A stretch of DNA of 64,000 nucleotides from Strongylocentrotus purpuratus (lineage: Eukaryota > Echinodermata > Echinoidea > Camarodonta > Strongylocentrotidae): NCBI RefSeq assembly GCF_000002235.5, contig NW_022145609.1:23424408-23488407 (forward strand). The letters are read 5' to 3'. The position numbers and the translations under genes were made by a program. The notes beneath the pieces are model-generated. The model was given only the letters and a program-made list of their open reading frames with translations. It was not told the origin of the DNA and did not search any database. Of this stretch, positions 33,104-46,175 are shown piece by piece (within the stretch, counting starts at the first letter, position 1; each line of letters opens with the position of its first letter).

Positions 33104-35176
33104 GCATATGAAGATTGCTATGCAGAGATGATGTAAGACTACAGCAATAGTGGATAAGTTTAATTAACTTGAATTAAAATTGTTACCTGAGAACAATGTA
33201 TGGCTGCTTAAATGTCTAGCACCACTAATCTTTTAGAAATCCAAACCTCAGTGAGCAGTTCTTCCTCCATTTCCATTGGTTGAACCGGATTTGGCAGCTG
33301 ACAATATACTCTTCTTGAGAAACAAAGAAACGGCACCTGCCCTAATTAATTATCACATTACATCCTAACTACCTTTCTTTCATGGCCTTGTGACGATAAC
33401 TGACTCAATCGGACAGTTGACTGGTATTATTATCGAAAGAAAATTACTTTGTTCTTATCAACACATCAGTGTCGGTCGATCTTCGTCGTCGAGAAACTTC
33501 CCTCACGCAATGCCTTTATATGAACTGGGTTCACATAATGGTCTTAGAAGTTCAAGTAAAGATCATAGTTTTGAAACTTCAGAGTTATTTTGCAGGTGAC
33601 AACTCAACTGTTCAGAGTCGGTGGACGTACTCATTTCACAAACGTAAAGTTTATGTCAAGGTTTAAACTGCATATAATCTTTGAGGGTTCATGCGAAAAG
33701 CATGGGCAGTGGTGGGACTTACCTATCAAGTTATGTGCTGTGCAGACGCAATTGCGGTTTCACAACCTTGTAGTTTCATCAAATCATTGCCTGACTTGTA
33801 GTTTAAAACCTCGAGCAGTCATCATCCACTGCCGTGTGAACCTGCGTCATCGTTTGTGGATCGTTGTTTTAAGACTGAGGTTTGAATGCTAAAAGTGTCA
33901 TGGGAACAGTGCTACTGAAAATAGCTCTTTAAGGAGTACGTCGTGACCTTTTGGATGAAAATTGCCATGGTTGTTTCTGAGGAGTCCAGAGGATGTTTGT
34001 GTCTGTTTACATATTCCTTTCAGCTCTCTATCAGGCGATGATCAGCGATAGCCTTTGACTTGTCACTTCTCCAACCTATAGCGATAGACCGCTAAAGATC
34101 TTAGACACTATCTCTCTCTGCTGGAACTGAAGTTTGAAAGTATATATCTGCTTTGAGTTGGACATAGAATGTGACTTGCAGGCCAGGGCCTTGATAGGTT
34201 TGTAGGAATCCCATATCTTTGTGAGTTTTTAAAATCAGATTATCAGTTGATTTGAATGGGGAAGAGAACCCCATCTATTGGGATCAGTAGGAGCCCCTTC
34301 ACCCTTTAAATAGACTGCTAATCAATAAAACACTATTTGTGATTATTTGTGATTTGAAGTTTGAAAGTGTATAACTTTTTTTGTTCGCTTGTTCCATATA
34401 AAACGAAAGCTAGGACTTGTAGAATTTTAGGATTCCAATATCGATGTGCTTTGTAATATTCTCATTTGAATCAGTAGAGAAAGGACATAACACCAACTGT
34501 GGAACGATAGAGACGACACGATTTGATCTCCACCTTTGAGATAAATACCACTTCTGATCTTCGACAACATCTCTGATTCATAGTTCGGAAGAACCATTTC
34601 TGAACCTGTCCCTCCATGCCACACAAATGACTGGGACTTTCTGGATTATATAATCTTATCTTTGTGGTGTCGTGAATCAGATTCCTGTCTGATTTCAGTA
34701 GAGAAAGGACATAACGCCATTTGAGGAAAGACTGCTACCATTTGTAGATCCTTTCTCTCAATTTAAATTTGGAAGTGTGTAAACATTTGTGAACTTATTC
34801 CATGCAATGCAAAAGTCAGGGAATTGTTGCATTGTACCATTCTGATATTCTGATATATTGTGTATCAGATTCTCACTTGATTCGAATTGAGAAAGGACAC
34901 ATAGGAGGATAGGGATTTCTCCTTGAGGTTTGAACTGAGAACCTACACTTCTGCAATGTGAAATCTGTATGTCGTGTTTATCATCCTATGATAGTTGGAG
35001 AAGCCTGTTCTTTCTTCATGTTCTTCTAATTGGAAGCATTAATACCGACCTTCCTGTCTTGCGGCTTTCAGTTGAGCGTGAGACTTCGCAACGAAGGTAA
35101 CGGGATATACGAGCAATCTCAAGAGCTGTGACTCGAAGGTGTGCCGTACATGTATGTGAACAAGTACTTTTTTTAG
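33102..35176. other. Unassigned, low-repeat DNA upstream of the 35.2-kb exon
   Basis: Fewer repeats than its surroundings. AGAGAAAGGACATAA recurs at 34.47, 34.70 and 34.89 kb in partly similar 200-bp blocks, suggesting a degraded tandem. Possible upstream regulatory DNA for the exon at 35.2 kb. Confidence 0.4.
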
Positions 35177-35207
35177 TGAGAGCAAAGTTTGGATAAATTA
35201 GGGAAGC

Positions 35208-35324
35208 ATGGAGGTGATGCTGGGATCGCATCCGTTTCCGTCGCTATGGCAATTAGACCTAGACTTTGGACCGGAAATGGAACTGGATCTGGATCTGGAT
35301 CTACCAGACCTGCCAGAGTTCACG
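35208..35324 (+). CDS. Candidate first coding exon with acidic Asp/Leu run
   Basis: The ATG at 35208 opens a 39-codon frame that ends exactly in phase 0 at a perfect GTAAGT donor (35325). An in-frame stop at 35199 makes this a start exon and not an internal one, unless an acceptor lies within eight bases. A good acceptor (ACTTTTTTTTAG, ending 35176) would give it a short leader exon junction. The peptide ends LDLDFGPEMELDLDLDLP then DLPEFT, an acidic-hydrophobic run like adaptor-binding or transactivation segments. It also resembles the VDVDFLPDL segment of the NPF/DPW protein, so an alternative N-terminus of that gene is possible. The overlapping frame reads Gly/Ser repeats and has no better signals. 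Function unknown. Confidence 0.45.
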
Positions 35325-36011
35325 GTAAGTTTTGGAGTAATCGTGTGAATGAATGTATCATAGCTTGGTGTTTATGTGCTTGGAGGTTAGCCAGGGGACA
35401 TACAGCTTTTACCCTCTATCTGAGGAACATAATGCATTGTGTCTGGAGTGAAACCATTCCAAGTTCACAATAACTGTAAAAAGGGGAGCAGCTATGCTAT
35501 AGGGCGTAGACAATCAGTGCTAAAATGATTGCTCCAGGGCCATTAGCCCCTGGGCTTTATTCATTCATTCACATAGGTTTAGGACCAGGGTTAGGATTAG
35601 GGTTAGGATTAGGCAGGTTTCAACACTAGAAGGTGCCCAAAATCTAGGTCCAGACCCCCCCCCCCCCAATTTTACATTTTTTACATATTCCTCATGCATA
35701 TAATAGATGGTAAAAGCTCAATGTGGCCCCCTTCCACAATCAATTTTGGGGTGGCACCCAGGATTAGGTATACAGTGTTCGGTCCAGGGGTTGTAGAACT
35801 TTAGGAATTTGCATATATAGTGTAGGTTGTTCACCGCCGAGCAATTGTCATCACAGCATGCGTCATACAACTACGTACCAGCTAGTCTACAGCTTATGTG
35901 TGCATTATGACTAATGATGATTTATGTCTGGAAAATTGGCCCTGCTCCATCAAAGTACACCCGGCCACTCAATGTGTTACGTAAACTTTGTAACTGCATG
36001 CAATTTACTTC
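35325..36011 (+). other. Intron after the 35.2-kb exon
   Basis: Begins GTAAGT. TTAGGATTAGGG-type words near 35.58-35.61 kb and a C-run at 35.656 kb. No next exon recognised. Confidence 0.4.
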
Positions 36012-36310
36012 ATCAGGGCCTGTCTTAGAAAGAGTTGCGTTCGATTCAAATGGATCACAACTTGAAATCGATCGCAAGTCCTATCTTTTTGGTACAGTGT
36101 TGTAATTAAATTTAAATTGTGATTGATTTTAATCAATAGCCACTCTTTATAATACAGGACCCAGCATGCACGGCCCCTTCTTATGACACGTTGATATCAA
36201 TTGCAACTATGTACATAAGAGATTGGAGAGTGCAAATTTGCGATCGATTGGAGAACTTGAGATTGATTCAGATCAATCTCAACTCTTTAACAAACAGCTA
36301 GGGCCCAGAT
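36012..36310. mobile_element. GGGCCYGTTTTAT-family MITE, two adjoining copies
   Basis: The first copy runs from CAGGGCCTGTCTTAG to ATACAGGACCC (36012-36163). A second, less complete one ends GACTCTTT-like and AGCTAGGGCCC near 36304. Both share GATTGATTTTAATCAAT-type internal palindromes with the copy at 2.5 kb. Confidence 0.55.
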
Positions 36311-37738
36311 CTCAACTTCTTCAATGGCCGATTAGAGATGGATCCTGCTTTTATGGTGCTCCGACATTTGCTTCGGCAACAGTTTCTCTGGACTTTATTT
36401 TGTCAAAAGCACAGGGTTAGGGTTAGAGTTGCAATTGGGTTTGGTTCAGGTTAAAGGTGAAATTCAAAGAAAATCACAAATATGTCAACTAATGTATCAG
36501 TAGAAACTGGTAAGCTAACAGATGGTCATCGTACAAATTATAGGTCAACTACATATCGGGTGATTTATAAAAAATAAAAATACAACTACCTCAGTAGCAG
36601 CTGGGATATATGAGAGATTCGCCGGAAAAATAACGATGTTTTAATGACGTCACTATATGGACCAAAACTGCCCAAGCAGACGACATCCCATAGAGAATGA
36701 ACATAATTGCAAAGCTATTATTTCTCAAATATTAATGAGTTTAGTGTATATAAATGTAATGGCATGTCAAACCATTCAAAAGGGGATATGACCCGATTCT
36801 GATAACTAAAATCTTTTGCTTGTAAATACACAGGATAGGGGTTAATTAACAATCAAAGAAACCAGACTTTCAAATTGAAAAACCCCGGAAAGATATTAAG
36901 GACGGCATTTGTTCCCTCTTGAAACGCCGAACATACCCCGGTGTGTGCAGCTGAATATACTATGGCGTCTTATTTTGTTTACAAGCTACAGATTCCTTTA
37001 TTTTTGTATCGCTGCATTTGTCATCAAAATAAAACCGTGCGCGGGGTTTAGAGTGAGGCAATAGATTATACATTTAACCTGACGGTAGTGAAGTAAGAGA
37101 AAGAACTCAAGAGAAGGTGAAAAAACAGGCACTGAAAATGTGTGAGATGTCATGGAGCATCGTCTGCTTGTGCAAGTCATGTCCATACTGTGATCTCACA
37201 CATCTCAGCAGCGTTCGGAGAGCTCTTCTGGTACTATGCCGGGGCTGTATTTAAGCGTTTTGTAATTTATAATAATCATTACTTCGAATGTTTCCAAGCA
37301 TTGAAATTTGATAACCTTGTTGAATCAAATTTTCAACTTTGCAATAATGAGAATAAAGTTAGTTTTTAGAATCAATGAATATCTACTTTAAGGCCTAGGG
37401 TTATGTATGGTGTTGGGTCCAGGGTTGAAGTTAGAAACTTGGTTTAGTGTATGAAATTAGACTTAGTGCTGGAGCAGGTATTGTGACAACCCATCCTTAC
37501 ATGTACATAGAGTTATATGAAGAATCCTTAATGTTAATTGGCTAAAAGTTCTGATCAAAGCTAAGTTATGTTATACTGTTCCATTTGTGCAAAAGGATGA
37601 AACCTGTAGATTTCAATCACATTTGTTCAATGTGGAGAAAGCCTCGGTGTTGATGGTGTGATGGAGGTAATTTGTCATGGATGTGCATATAAGTTATAAA
37701 GGACACTCCATTAAAGGACATTTGTGCATACCAACTAC
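36311..37738. other. Unassigned DNA
   Basis: No exon with convincing splice sites. A short AGGGTTAGGGTTAG patch lies at 36.41 kb. Confidence 0.4.
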
Positions 37739-37979
37739 AGTTAACAAATAAAATATTCATACCCCTTGTAAATTTGATGTATTTTAATGTTTTTCATAAC
37801 TTAAGAATGAAAGATAGACTTTGAATTTGGGCGTTTGTTGAATTCATACTTTTCTATGTGATCTTTGATATATCACCTTTTCAAGAAATATAAATTGGGA
37901 CAAATCCATTTTAACATACTTAAACAAATTACAAAACTTGGTAAGGGTATGAAACTATGAATAATTTATTTGTTAATTG
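37739..37979. mobile_element. CATACCCCTT-end MITE, copy 2
   Basis: The ends GTTAACAAATAAAATATTCAT and ATGAATAATTTATTTGTTAA are inverted repeats, with ACCCCTTG / AAGGGTATG inside. Length about 240 bp. Confidence 0.7.
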
Positions 37980-39485
37980 TATCTATGCAATACTTGAATC
38001 TTGAATGAAGACAAGGGAAAGGTTGATTTAGATAGAGATATAATTCAAAGTCAAATTAATTAAAATTAAAATCAAATTGTTTATTTGAAATGGAATCCAG
38101 AAATTAAGGATTATTTTCAATACATATACAAAAACAAAATCTATATAGTTTATATATCAGAATAGTTAACAAAGTAATCACTGAAAATACAAAGAGATGG
38201 ATGAAAAATGGTACGGGGTAAACCTGACTCCCCCCCCCCCCTAGTGAGCCAACATGGAGAAGAACATGTTCTTTTTTAAAAAAGTAGATTGTATCTGCTT
38301 TCTTGTGAGGTAATGACTGTATTTGTATGCCTCTGGAGGCATTATGTTATAAGGGGGGGGGGGGGGGGGTCACAAGGGTAGTGGGGAACTACTGGAATGG
38401 GGCTTTGGGGGCACAAGCCCCTTTCTTGGTTGTAAATGTATTCAAGCAAGACACAAGAACATTCAAGCCCCTCCCCCAAACTTCTTATTTTAGAATTGCG
38501 TCTGGGTCACAATTCTGAAATTAAGCAACTAAAAAAAGGCTACCTGATTTATTTTCTCCAGGTCTCTTTGGCTCTTGGGTCTATGATTTAAAGGTGATGG
38601 GGCACAACAACAACAAAGGGGCACACTTTTTTGTGTGTACTTAAGGTATCTAGATAAAAAAAAAAAGGGGGGGGGGGTCTTGGACCAGTTGCCTTCCTTT
38701 AAATCTGCCACTAACCGAGAGAACTTTGGGAAGGAAATGAACTAATCCTGTTGACTATAAACCTGAACCTGTAAATCAGGAAGCCAAATGATGGAAAGTG
38801 ACTTTTCCTGAAGGTTCTTTGTGCCATGTATACTTTGGCTGCTATCCAAGCGTATACCCTTGTCATTTTTGTCTATACATTATTTCTGTACTTCCTAATA
38901 ATGACAGGAAATTTGAAGTAATTCTGACAGAGAACATGATTATAGATTCTGTTCGTCGGTGTTGATGCGGAAAGTGCTGTTTTCCTTCCTTTTGAAGATT
39001 CAGTTTCCATATGGAGCTGCCCTTCAAGGTTAATAATTGATCACTTAAAAATAAATATCAGATATCCAGAACATCAAAAAGTGACATCCACAGTTTGGAA
39101 ATTTGAAGTATGTGTGACTTTTCTAAATTTAGAAGAGGAAGAACGCTGAAGAAAGTGCCTGAAGTGTATTAATTACTATGTTTATTTTTACTCATATTTT
39201 ACATTTATTTGGATTCGTTTTCCACAGTAGATTTTTGTAGTGCTCTTGGTCTAAACATATCCAGAAGAAGGAAAATATGTTCTTAACAAATTTTCTCAAC
39301 TCCATGATCTTGACACATTGCCTGCTGGAACCAGGTTGCTCCTGTATTAAACCTATAGGGAATATGAGAATTAAGCAGTCAATGGGTTTATACACATTAA
39401 CAAAAATAATTATGTTTGGGTGTTTGATGATAAATGTTTGCTCTCTTGATGGCATGATGATGTTCCATTATACCACCATCTAAAC
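37980..39485. other. Unassigned DNA with homopolymer runs
   Basis: C-run at 38.23 kb, G-runs at 38.355 and 38.67 kb. ACATTCAAGCCCC and GGGGCACAAGCCCC patches look like repeat debris. No gene recognised. Confidence 0.4.
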
Positions 39486-39738
39486 ACCGGGGAGAGCGCA
39501 TTTGTAGACTTAAAATAAAATATATTAAAAAGCAAAAATATTTTAGACTTTTCATAAATTCCACATCAAGAACATAAAATCTCCTTGATAATAAAAAATA
39601 TGAATGATTTGAATCAAGATTTTATGCCTTTTGAAATAACTTTTACAAAACATTTCCAAAGATACCAGAGGCTTTCCATAATTGTTAAGCTCAACTTAAA
39701 GATAAGTTCAACTTAAGATCTTTGTTAAACATTCCCCA
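39486..39738 (-). mobile_element. GTTTCACAAAGATC-family MITE, diverged copy
   Basis: Reverse of the element at 32.18 kb, lacking the nested SINE tail. Shared words include CCACATCAAGAACATAAAATC, ATTTGAATCAAGATTTTATG and CAACTTAAGATCTTTGT. Confidence 0.65.
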
Positions 39739-40343
39739 GTTTTCATTCTCTCACAGAACTAAGGTAGCTTGGCGAAATGTAGTTGCACAAAAAGATGCGT
39801 CCAAAACGAAAAATGCATAATAGCAATATTTGTTAATTTTGCTTCATCGAGATGTATTCCTAACTCTGCGTATAACATACTGATTTTCAACACTTATGCA
39901 TCTTACGTTCTAAACTCATCTTTTCTATGCCACTAAACTACCTGAAAACCTTTGAAGCAAGCAACATTTGACCCAGTGGACAAACATAATATCATGTTTA
40001 CCTGGAAATTTCAGTATTCTTCCTGCTAGTCCAGAAAAAGCAATATTGTTCTAATTTCTTTTCCAGCGACATTAAGCTTCATTAGACTTCATTAAGCTCG
40101 TCTTGCAAATCATGAAGAGCTCGCCTGCTGGAAAAATATCAAAATTGACAAGGTAATTAATTCAATTTGGAAGAGGGTACGGAAATCTAAGCCACAGCTA
40201 GTCGCAGTCTTGGGCAGAGAGGGAATGAACTTGAGAAAGTACATGGACAATGTCAGTCAACTTTTTTCATGATTGGTAGATCTAGGAGTATGTACATTTG
40301 AATTATATTCAGTTGTGTATTTGTATGATTTTCTATAAAAATA
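39739..40343. other. Unassigned DNA
   Basis: Nothing recognised beyond two short AGCTTCATTAGACTTCATTA direct repeats near 40.07 kb. Confidence 0.4.
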
Positions 40344-40490
40344 TTCTTCTTCTTCTTCTTCTTCTTCTTCTTCTTCTTCTTCTTCTTCTTCTTCTTCTTC
40401 CTTCTTCTTCTTCATCTTCTGCTAATTCTTCTTCATCTTTTTCTTCTTCCTTTGCTTCTCCGTTTCTTTCCCTTCTTCTTCTTCTACTTA
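40344..40490. repeat. (CTT)n microsatellite
   Basis: About 55 bp of pure TTC repeats, then a degenerate C/T-rich tail. Confidence 0.95.
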
Positions 40491-42596
40491 ACATGTAGCA
40501 TCTGTATTTCACTTTATTATCCATCATCAGGAAATGAAGTGTGTCATAATGCCCATTGTATATTACAGTGGAAATTGAATTTTCTGCTGCACTCAATATT
40601 TTGATTAAAATTGGATTCTAATGCTTTCCTAGAATTGACCATATCGGATAAAATGCAGACAAAAATAATAATAAATGCAAAGACAGAGGCAAATTATGAT
40701 CTAATAATAGAAATAAAAGCAAAGACAGGGATATGATATGATCTAGACGGGGATATACATGTAGTATGATCTAATAAATTCTAATAAGTAATGGGAAATA
40801 CATAGAGGAGACTGAATCATCATCAGCCCATGGGCATCTGTTATTGATATCAAGGAGCTAGAGGGAAGGAAAGGAAAAAAAGGAAAGAATATCTGATGAA
40901 AGCAACCGATCTTCCTCCTGACGAAAAATTCATAGAAAAAAATTCATAGAACCCCCTATTCATACGTGGTAAACTTTGTGTGATAACTTGACCCATTGGA
41001 TGTGATTTAATTTTGGTATTAAACACATTTCTAGCTAGCTCTAGTTGTCTTGGACTTGAGGTTCGTTCAGATATGAACACATTCTACACATTTTGTTTGG
41101 CAGTTAACCACGCCGTATCTGAACGAGCCTTTAGTATTCACCAGGTTCAGATTTTATGTTTTGAATATTGGAACCAAGGATTTGGCATTGTTTTATTTGA
41201 AAAGTTGAGGGTTGACTCCTGGTGTAAACACCAAAGGATAATGAGCCCATACATTTCCAATGGAGGTTTTAACTTAGACATTTAATTGTTCAATACTTAT
41301 CCTGTTGTGTTCAATATGCCTTTCGCTAACATACAGTTGTATGTGTTTATGTATGTAACGTTTCTGTATAAAAATGTTACTTCAAGTGCGAAGAGGCCCT
41401 TAGTGTTTCCGTACCTCGGTTTCATTTTACCTTCAGATCGATTGGAGATTTCCTTTCAGCTATATCAGATTGAGGTGACATTTCTGATTTCTGATAAAAA
41501 CATAAAGTTTTGACAGTGTTTGTTGATGAGATCATTATCAATGTTTACAGGGGCATATATTGGGTTCCTTTAAAAGGGGCCGGGGGCTACATACAGAAAA
41601 ATCTCTGAGGAAACAAAAAGAGAAGAAAAAGATAAAACAAATAGTTTACATTTGACAACTATATCAGATTGAGGTGACATTTCTGTTTTCTGATAAGGAA
41701 AAAATTATTTATTTGTCAAAAAAAAAATGTTTAAAAGGGGGATTGATGCATAGATGATGATGATGATTATCATTAAATAAGATTTGGGATCTAAATCTTC
41801 AAAAATACAATATATTTACAGGATTTATTGCATTTTTTTTCCTGATTTCATTTATTCTAACAAGGGTAAGATGTGGAGGGGATCAATGGGTTTTAAAGAC
41901 CAAGTAGGGAGTGAATAGATTATGTAGATTAATAAATTAGCTAAATAAGAGTGCGTAAGAGTAATTTTTAAATAATATTATCTCCCTATTTCAAGACGAG
42001 ATAGATTTCATTAAAGTCACCGTTCATTCTGCAGGTGCTATGTAGGTTGAATCCATTCCACACCAATACACATGAATAGAAACCTTCTCATACATGTAAG
42101 AAACAGAGAGATAACACCTGCTAATATATCATTTGCCATTAGATATATAACTGTCTGAATAGCAAGAGTTTCATCTATTTATATACTCATTTCTTACATC
42201 TGAAAGTAGCTACCAGATTATGAAAGACTTTGATTATAGCTAGTGAATAACTGTGAGATGGGTCTTTTATATATGCTTGTTGTTGATGTCATTGTCAATG
42301 CAGTTTTGTTATGTTATGGAATTTATATTGGAATTAATTTATCTGGGTAGAACTACTTTCTTTAAAGTCACATTTACACTGAGTAAAGCAATTTTGGATT
42401 ATTAAAATGGATGGAATGCTATTTTTTTGGCCAAGATATAAATTTTGATGTGGATGGAAGGGTAGCAAATAATGATTGATTTTTTTAGTCATTAGCAAGT
42501 ATAAATACAAAGTTATCTTTTATAGTTTTATACTTGGCTTGTTGATACAGAGTAAACAATAATATGAAAAAGTATGACAACACAGAAAAATAGAAA
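40491..42596. other. Unassigned DNA
   Basis: A small palindrome at 41.06-41.13 kb (GAGGTTCGTTCAGATA / TATCTGAACGAGCC). The phrase CTATATCAGATTGAGGTGACATTTCTG occurs at 41.46 and 41.66 kb. No exon recognised. Confidence 0.4.
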
Positions 42597-42660
42597 GAAA
42601 ATGAGAGACAAAAGGGGGGAGATAGAGAGAGAGAGAAAGAGAGGGGGAGTGAGGGAGAGG

Positions 42661-42705
<45 letters not shown>

Positions 42706-42752
42706 GGAAGGGGGGGGGGGGGGGAGGGAGAGAGAGAGAGAGAGAGAGAAAG
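42597..42752. repeat. (GA)n / poly-G tract
   Basis: About 155 bp of purines with G-runs at 42694-42724. Confidence 0.95.
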
Positions 42753-44075
42753 GAAAACCAGCTGTGTTGTTTATTATATTATCAGTTTCCTCTTGCAAGC
42801 TATTGTTTACTCTATATTAATAAAAAGAAAGAAAACAGTAAAAATGGAAATTACCGTCCAGACGAAGTCATAGACTTATTTGGCACAAGTATTCTATTTT
42901 GAGAGGAAATTCATTTAGTTTTTGATAGGTAGCCAAGAATTAAATGCGTGATTATTATTCATTTTTGAGAAAAGGTTTTAGAGTTCACACAAGTGTCATT
43001 GTAAATTTGATAAACTGAAGTTAGTGTCACTTACAGTAGACCTGTTTCATGGTGATTAGTCGGTAATCAAAATATTGAAGACGGCTGACTCTCCTTGCAA
43101 ACAGGTCAGGAATTCAATAAGATAAAATAATAAAACCAAGATTTGAAACAAATAATCTTAACAGTCAGGAATCATAATTGCATTTAAAAGTATTATTTAG
43201 ATTTTGAAATACAATGCGATCTCTTTTGGATGTATGCCTATTTGAGTTATGAAAAAATAGTAATAGTAGTAGTAGTAGTCCTCAGAGAGGACTTAAAGCC
43301 ATCAATCCCCTGGTTGCTCACTTACAAGCATACACATGCTTTCTTATCAGTCAGGTAAAACAGTTAAAACATTTTTTTAAAACCTGAGAATGATTATTCA
43401 CATCCATTTATAAAAATTTGAAAGCATCCATAACTACAGTAAATCTGACTTCTCAATATAACATATATTTGCTTCCAATATTTTATTAAAAACCTTTAAC
43501 AGTTCAATATGGAGCTTCCAAAGCATTGTACTTGGAATTCATTCGATTGCACTTATGTTCATCACCCACTTCATTATCAAAAACAAAAAAAGGGTGCAGG
43601 TTGCTTTTAGATAGGAGTCAATGATCTGATCGAGGTCTTTGTTGTCATGGAATGCGGTGTAAACATGCTCAATGATCGTCAGTTTTGGGTTCAAGTAAAC
43701 AAATCCTAGGTTTAATCAAAGGAATTTCTTTGTTTCTCCCACTGATGATCAGATGGGTTCATGACTCTCAACTTTTTGTGTTCCGGAAAATAGAAAATAA
43801 ATAAACAAATCCTGGGCTAAATGGATGGATTTTCATTGTTTCTATGTGAGGCATGTGATGCAGATGGCGTCGGAAGTACTTCCTGTGGATTTGAGTTATT
43901 CACGTTTTGGAATATGGCTAAACGTTTCAATGATTACTCCCCCCTTCTGTCTACTTATTTTTGAAAAATACTTTGGATAAATAAGTTTTTTTCTAGGTAT
44001 GTGTATCCGCTGTGAACTCTTGGTATCCTAATTCCTTTGTAAAATGCTATTGAAATTTGATATGTTGTTGTTTAG
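42753..44075. other. Unassigned DNA with SINE-like piece
   Basis: At 43.27-43.36 kb, GTCCTCAGAGAGGACTTAAAG ... ACAAGCATACACATGCTTTCTTA is the reverse of the repeat at 31.96-32.05 kb. No gene recognised. Confidence 0.45.
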
Positions 44076-44545
44076 CAGCCTTTTCACACACAGCTAAAAT
44101 TCTATAAACATGATTAGTTTAAAGGGCTTCAAACTAATCACCTGTACATACTTCATCATTCACACACAGAAATTTCGGTGCGATCGTTAATCGTTTCGTG
44201 ATTAAATACTGCTCGTAAAATGCGCAGTAGTGCCATTGCGCATTGAAGGTCATGTCATATCAATCAAAACGCACGCTCCATCCAGTTTAAACACGTCTGA
44301 AACGCGTTTAAACACGAATAACCTTTCACACACAAAATGTCAAGCTCTCTAGATACGAACTTTGTATCTGCAGCCTGCTTTTAGGGGCGTATGAATCGCG
44401 ACTTCGTATCTATCCCAACATCGTATAAACGATGTTCACACTGGGAAAATTTTCTATAAACATGTTTAAAACTGTTGAGTTAAACACGTTTATACTAATC
44501 ATCTCTGGATACGATGAATTTTAGCTGTGTGTGAAAAGGCTGTAG
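44076..44545. mobile_element. MITE with CAGCCTTTTCACACACAGC ends
   Basis: The left end CAGCCTTTTCACACACAGCT and right end AGCTGTGTGTGAAAAGGCTG are near-perfect inverted repeats, and TAAAATTC / GAATTTTA continue them. The interior contains AAACACGT and GTTTAAAC motifs and is more GC-rich than the flanks. Length 470 bp. Confidence 0.85.
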
Positions 44546-45880
44546 GTAGCTGAAACGTATATGCAGTGCTTTTTAATTGCAAGGAAAGAGCTTTATATCC
44601 TATATTTGTTTTATTGGATTGGATTGGATTGGAATTTAGTCCTAATCTCAATAGTGTCAACATGCTCTTAAATTCCGATCACACACTCATAAATTTTGCA
44701 CAAGGGAAATAAACATATTTCTTCCCTCATATGAAACATTAAAACATGGCTTTGACTTCTGATCAATTCAGAAGCATATTTGTGCCACTCATCAAAGTAA
44801 ACATTTTCTAAAGGAGTTAAGGAATTGGCTTTTACCCAATATCTTCTCTTTTACTCTGGGGTGTCGATTCAACCACATTATTAGAATACAACATGAATTT
44901 TCATGTAATGGACAAACCGCATGTTCTTTTCAGACCATGAGTGATGAAATGTGCATTACTGTGGCTTTAGTCTTGAATATGGACCTGCTTTGTGTTTTTC
45001 ATTTGACAAGCAAAGAGTGTTAATCCAATTAGTAATCTTTTGGTTCTCAATCAGTAATGTCAAAGGTGAAATAAGAAAAAGATTTGAAAAAGTACTTATT
45101 TCTTCTTAAAATTTGTTCCTTTTAATCCAAGTCAAGTAACCTCCCAGTTGAAATGGTCAGATGTGTTTTTAATTACTTTTGATTTGCATCAGATTTTTTG
45201 ACGGGGTATTGATGATGAAATTGAAACTAGTAACAATTTCTCTGAGGCAAGTATAGTTTTATTCACGTATTCCTACAATACTGTGCATGTGGCTTACGTA
45301 CAGGTTGGAGACAAAGGGCAGGATTATAGAAAATTTATTTGAAATCTAAACATAAATCTTGTAAAATTGATACATTAGGGTTAGGCAATGAATGAATATT
45401 ATGGAAAGGGGAAAGTGCATGAATGTTTGGTGATGGCATCAAGATTATAAAAAAACATTTTAACCCAAATATCGTCTAAGTTATAAGTAGGAGGCCGAAT
45501 ACATCATAGAAAGGGAACAACACCAGGGAATAATTTTTTTCTAAAGAAAAGTCTAAACGATTTATCAACCCTTATGATTTGCGAGATCAATTCTTAATCC
45601 ATTGATTGGACTATGTGATTGATTGTAATAAATTGTGACTTTTCAAAAAATGGAGGAGGGAGGGGCAAGATATAGGGGGGGGGGGTGTGGATGGGGAGGG
45701 CAGGGAAGGGGGCATTGCAATGTCTTTTTAAACAAGCAAACAGTATTATCTCTCTTCTGAGTTTGTCACCTGTTTAGAAAACAAATGGAGCAAGCTTGTT
45801 GACCAACAAGATTAAAACCCAGAAACCATCAAACCAAACCATTCTCAAGAATCTGCCATCGCTCATCAACTATCCAAATC
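44546..45880. other. Unassigned DNA
   Basis: Short GGATTGGATTGGATTGG repeat at 44.61 kb and a G-run at 45.676 kb. No gene recognised. Confidence 0.4.
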
Positions 45881-45884
45881 TGGG

Positions 45885-46175
45885 CCATGTACCATGAAAC
45901 CTGTTAATAATAACAAATGCGAAATTTCTATGACAAATTTGCCCTCAGCCAATCAAATGCCACGATTTCAGTAGCTTATAACAGTTATCGTACTTCCTTA
46001 TTTATAACTGTTTATAACTGGCCCTGTTTCATAAAACTTGTTATCAATAACAAATTAATAATTTCTCTGACAGATTTGCCCTCAGCCAATCAAATGCCAC
46101 AATTTCAGTAGCTTATAACAGTTATTGTACTTCCTTATTTATAACACAAATATTATGAAGCGGGGGCCCTGAACT
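45885..46175. repeat. Tandem pair of a 130-bp unit
   Basis: The unit GCCCTCAGCCAATCAAATGCC ... TTCAGTAGCTTATAACAGTTA ... GTACTTCCTTATTTATAAC occurs at 45.94-46.01 and 46.08-46.14 kb. It is bordered by CATGAAACCTGTTA / CATAAAACTTGTTA on the left and ATTATGAAGCGGGGGCCCTG on the right, so the pair looks like two fused copies of one short element. Confidence 0.75.

Noticed and set aside
35189..35473. Gly/Ser-repeat frame overlapping the 35.2-kb exon
   Set aside because: It runs through the GTAAGT donor and past it with no sign of selection; the DLDLDLP frame ends exactly at the donor and begins with an ATG.
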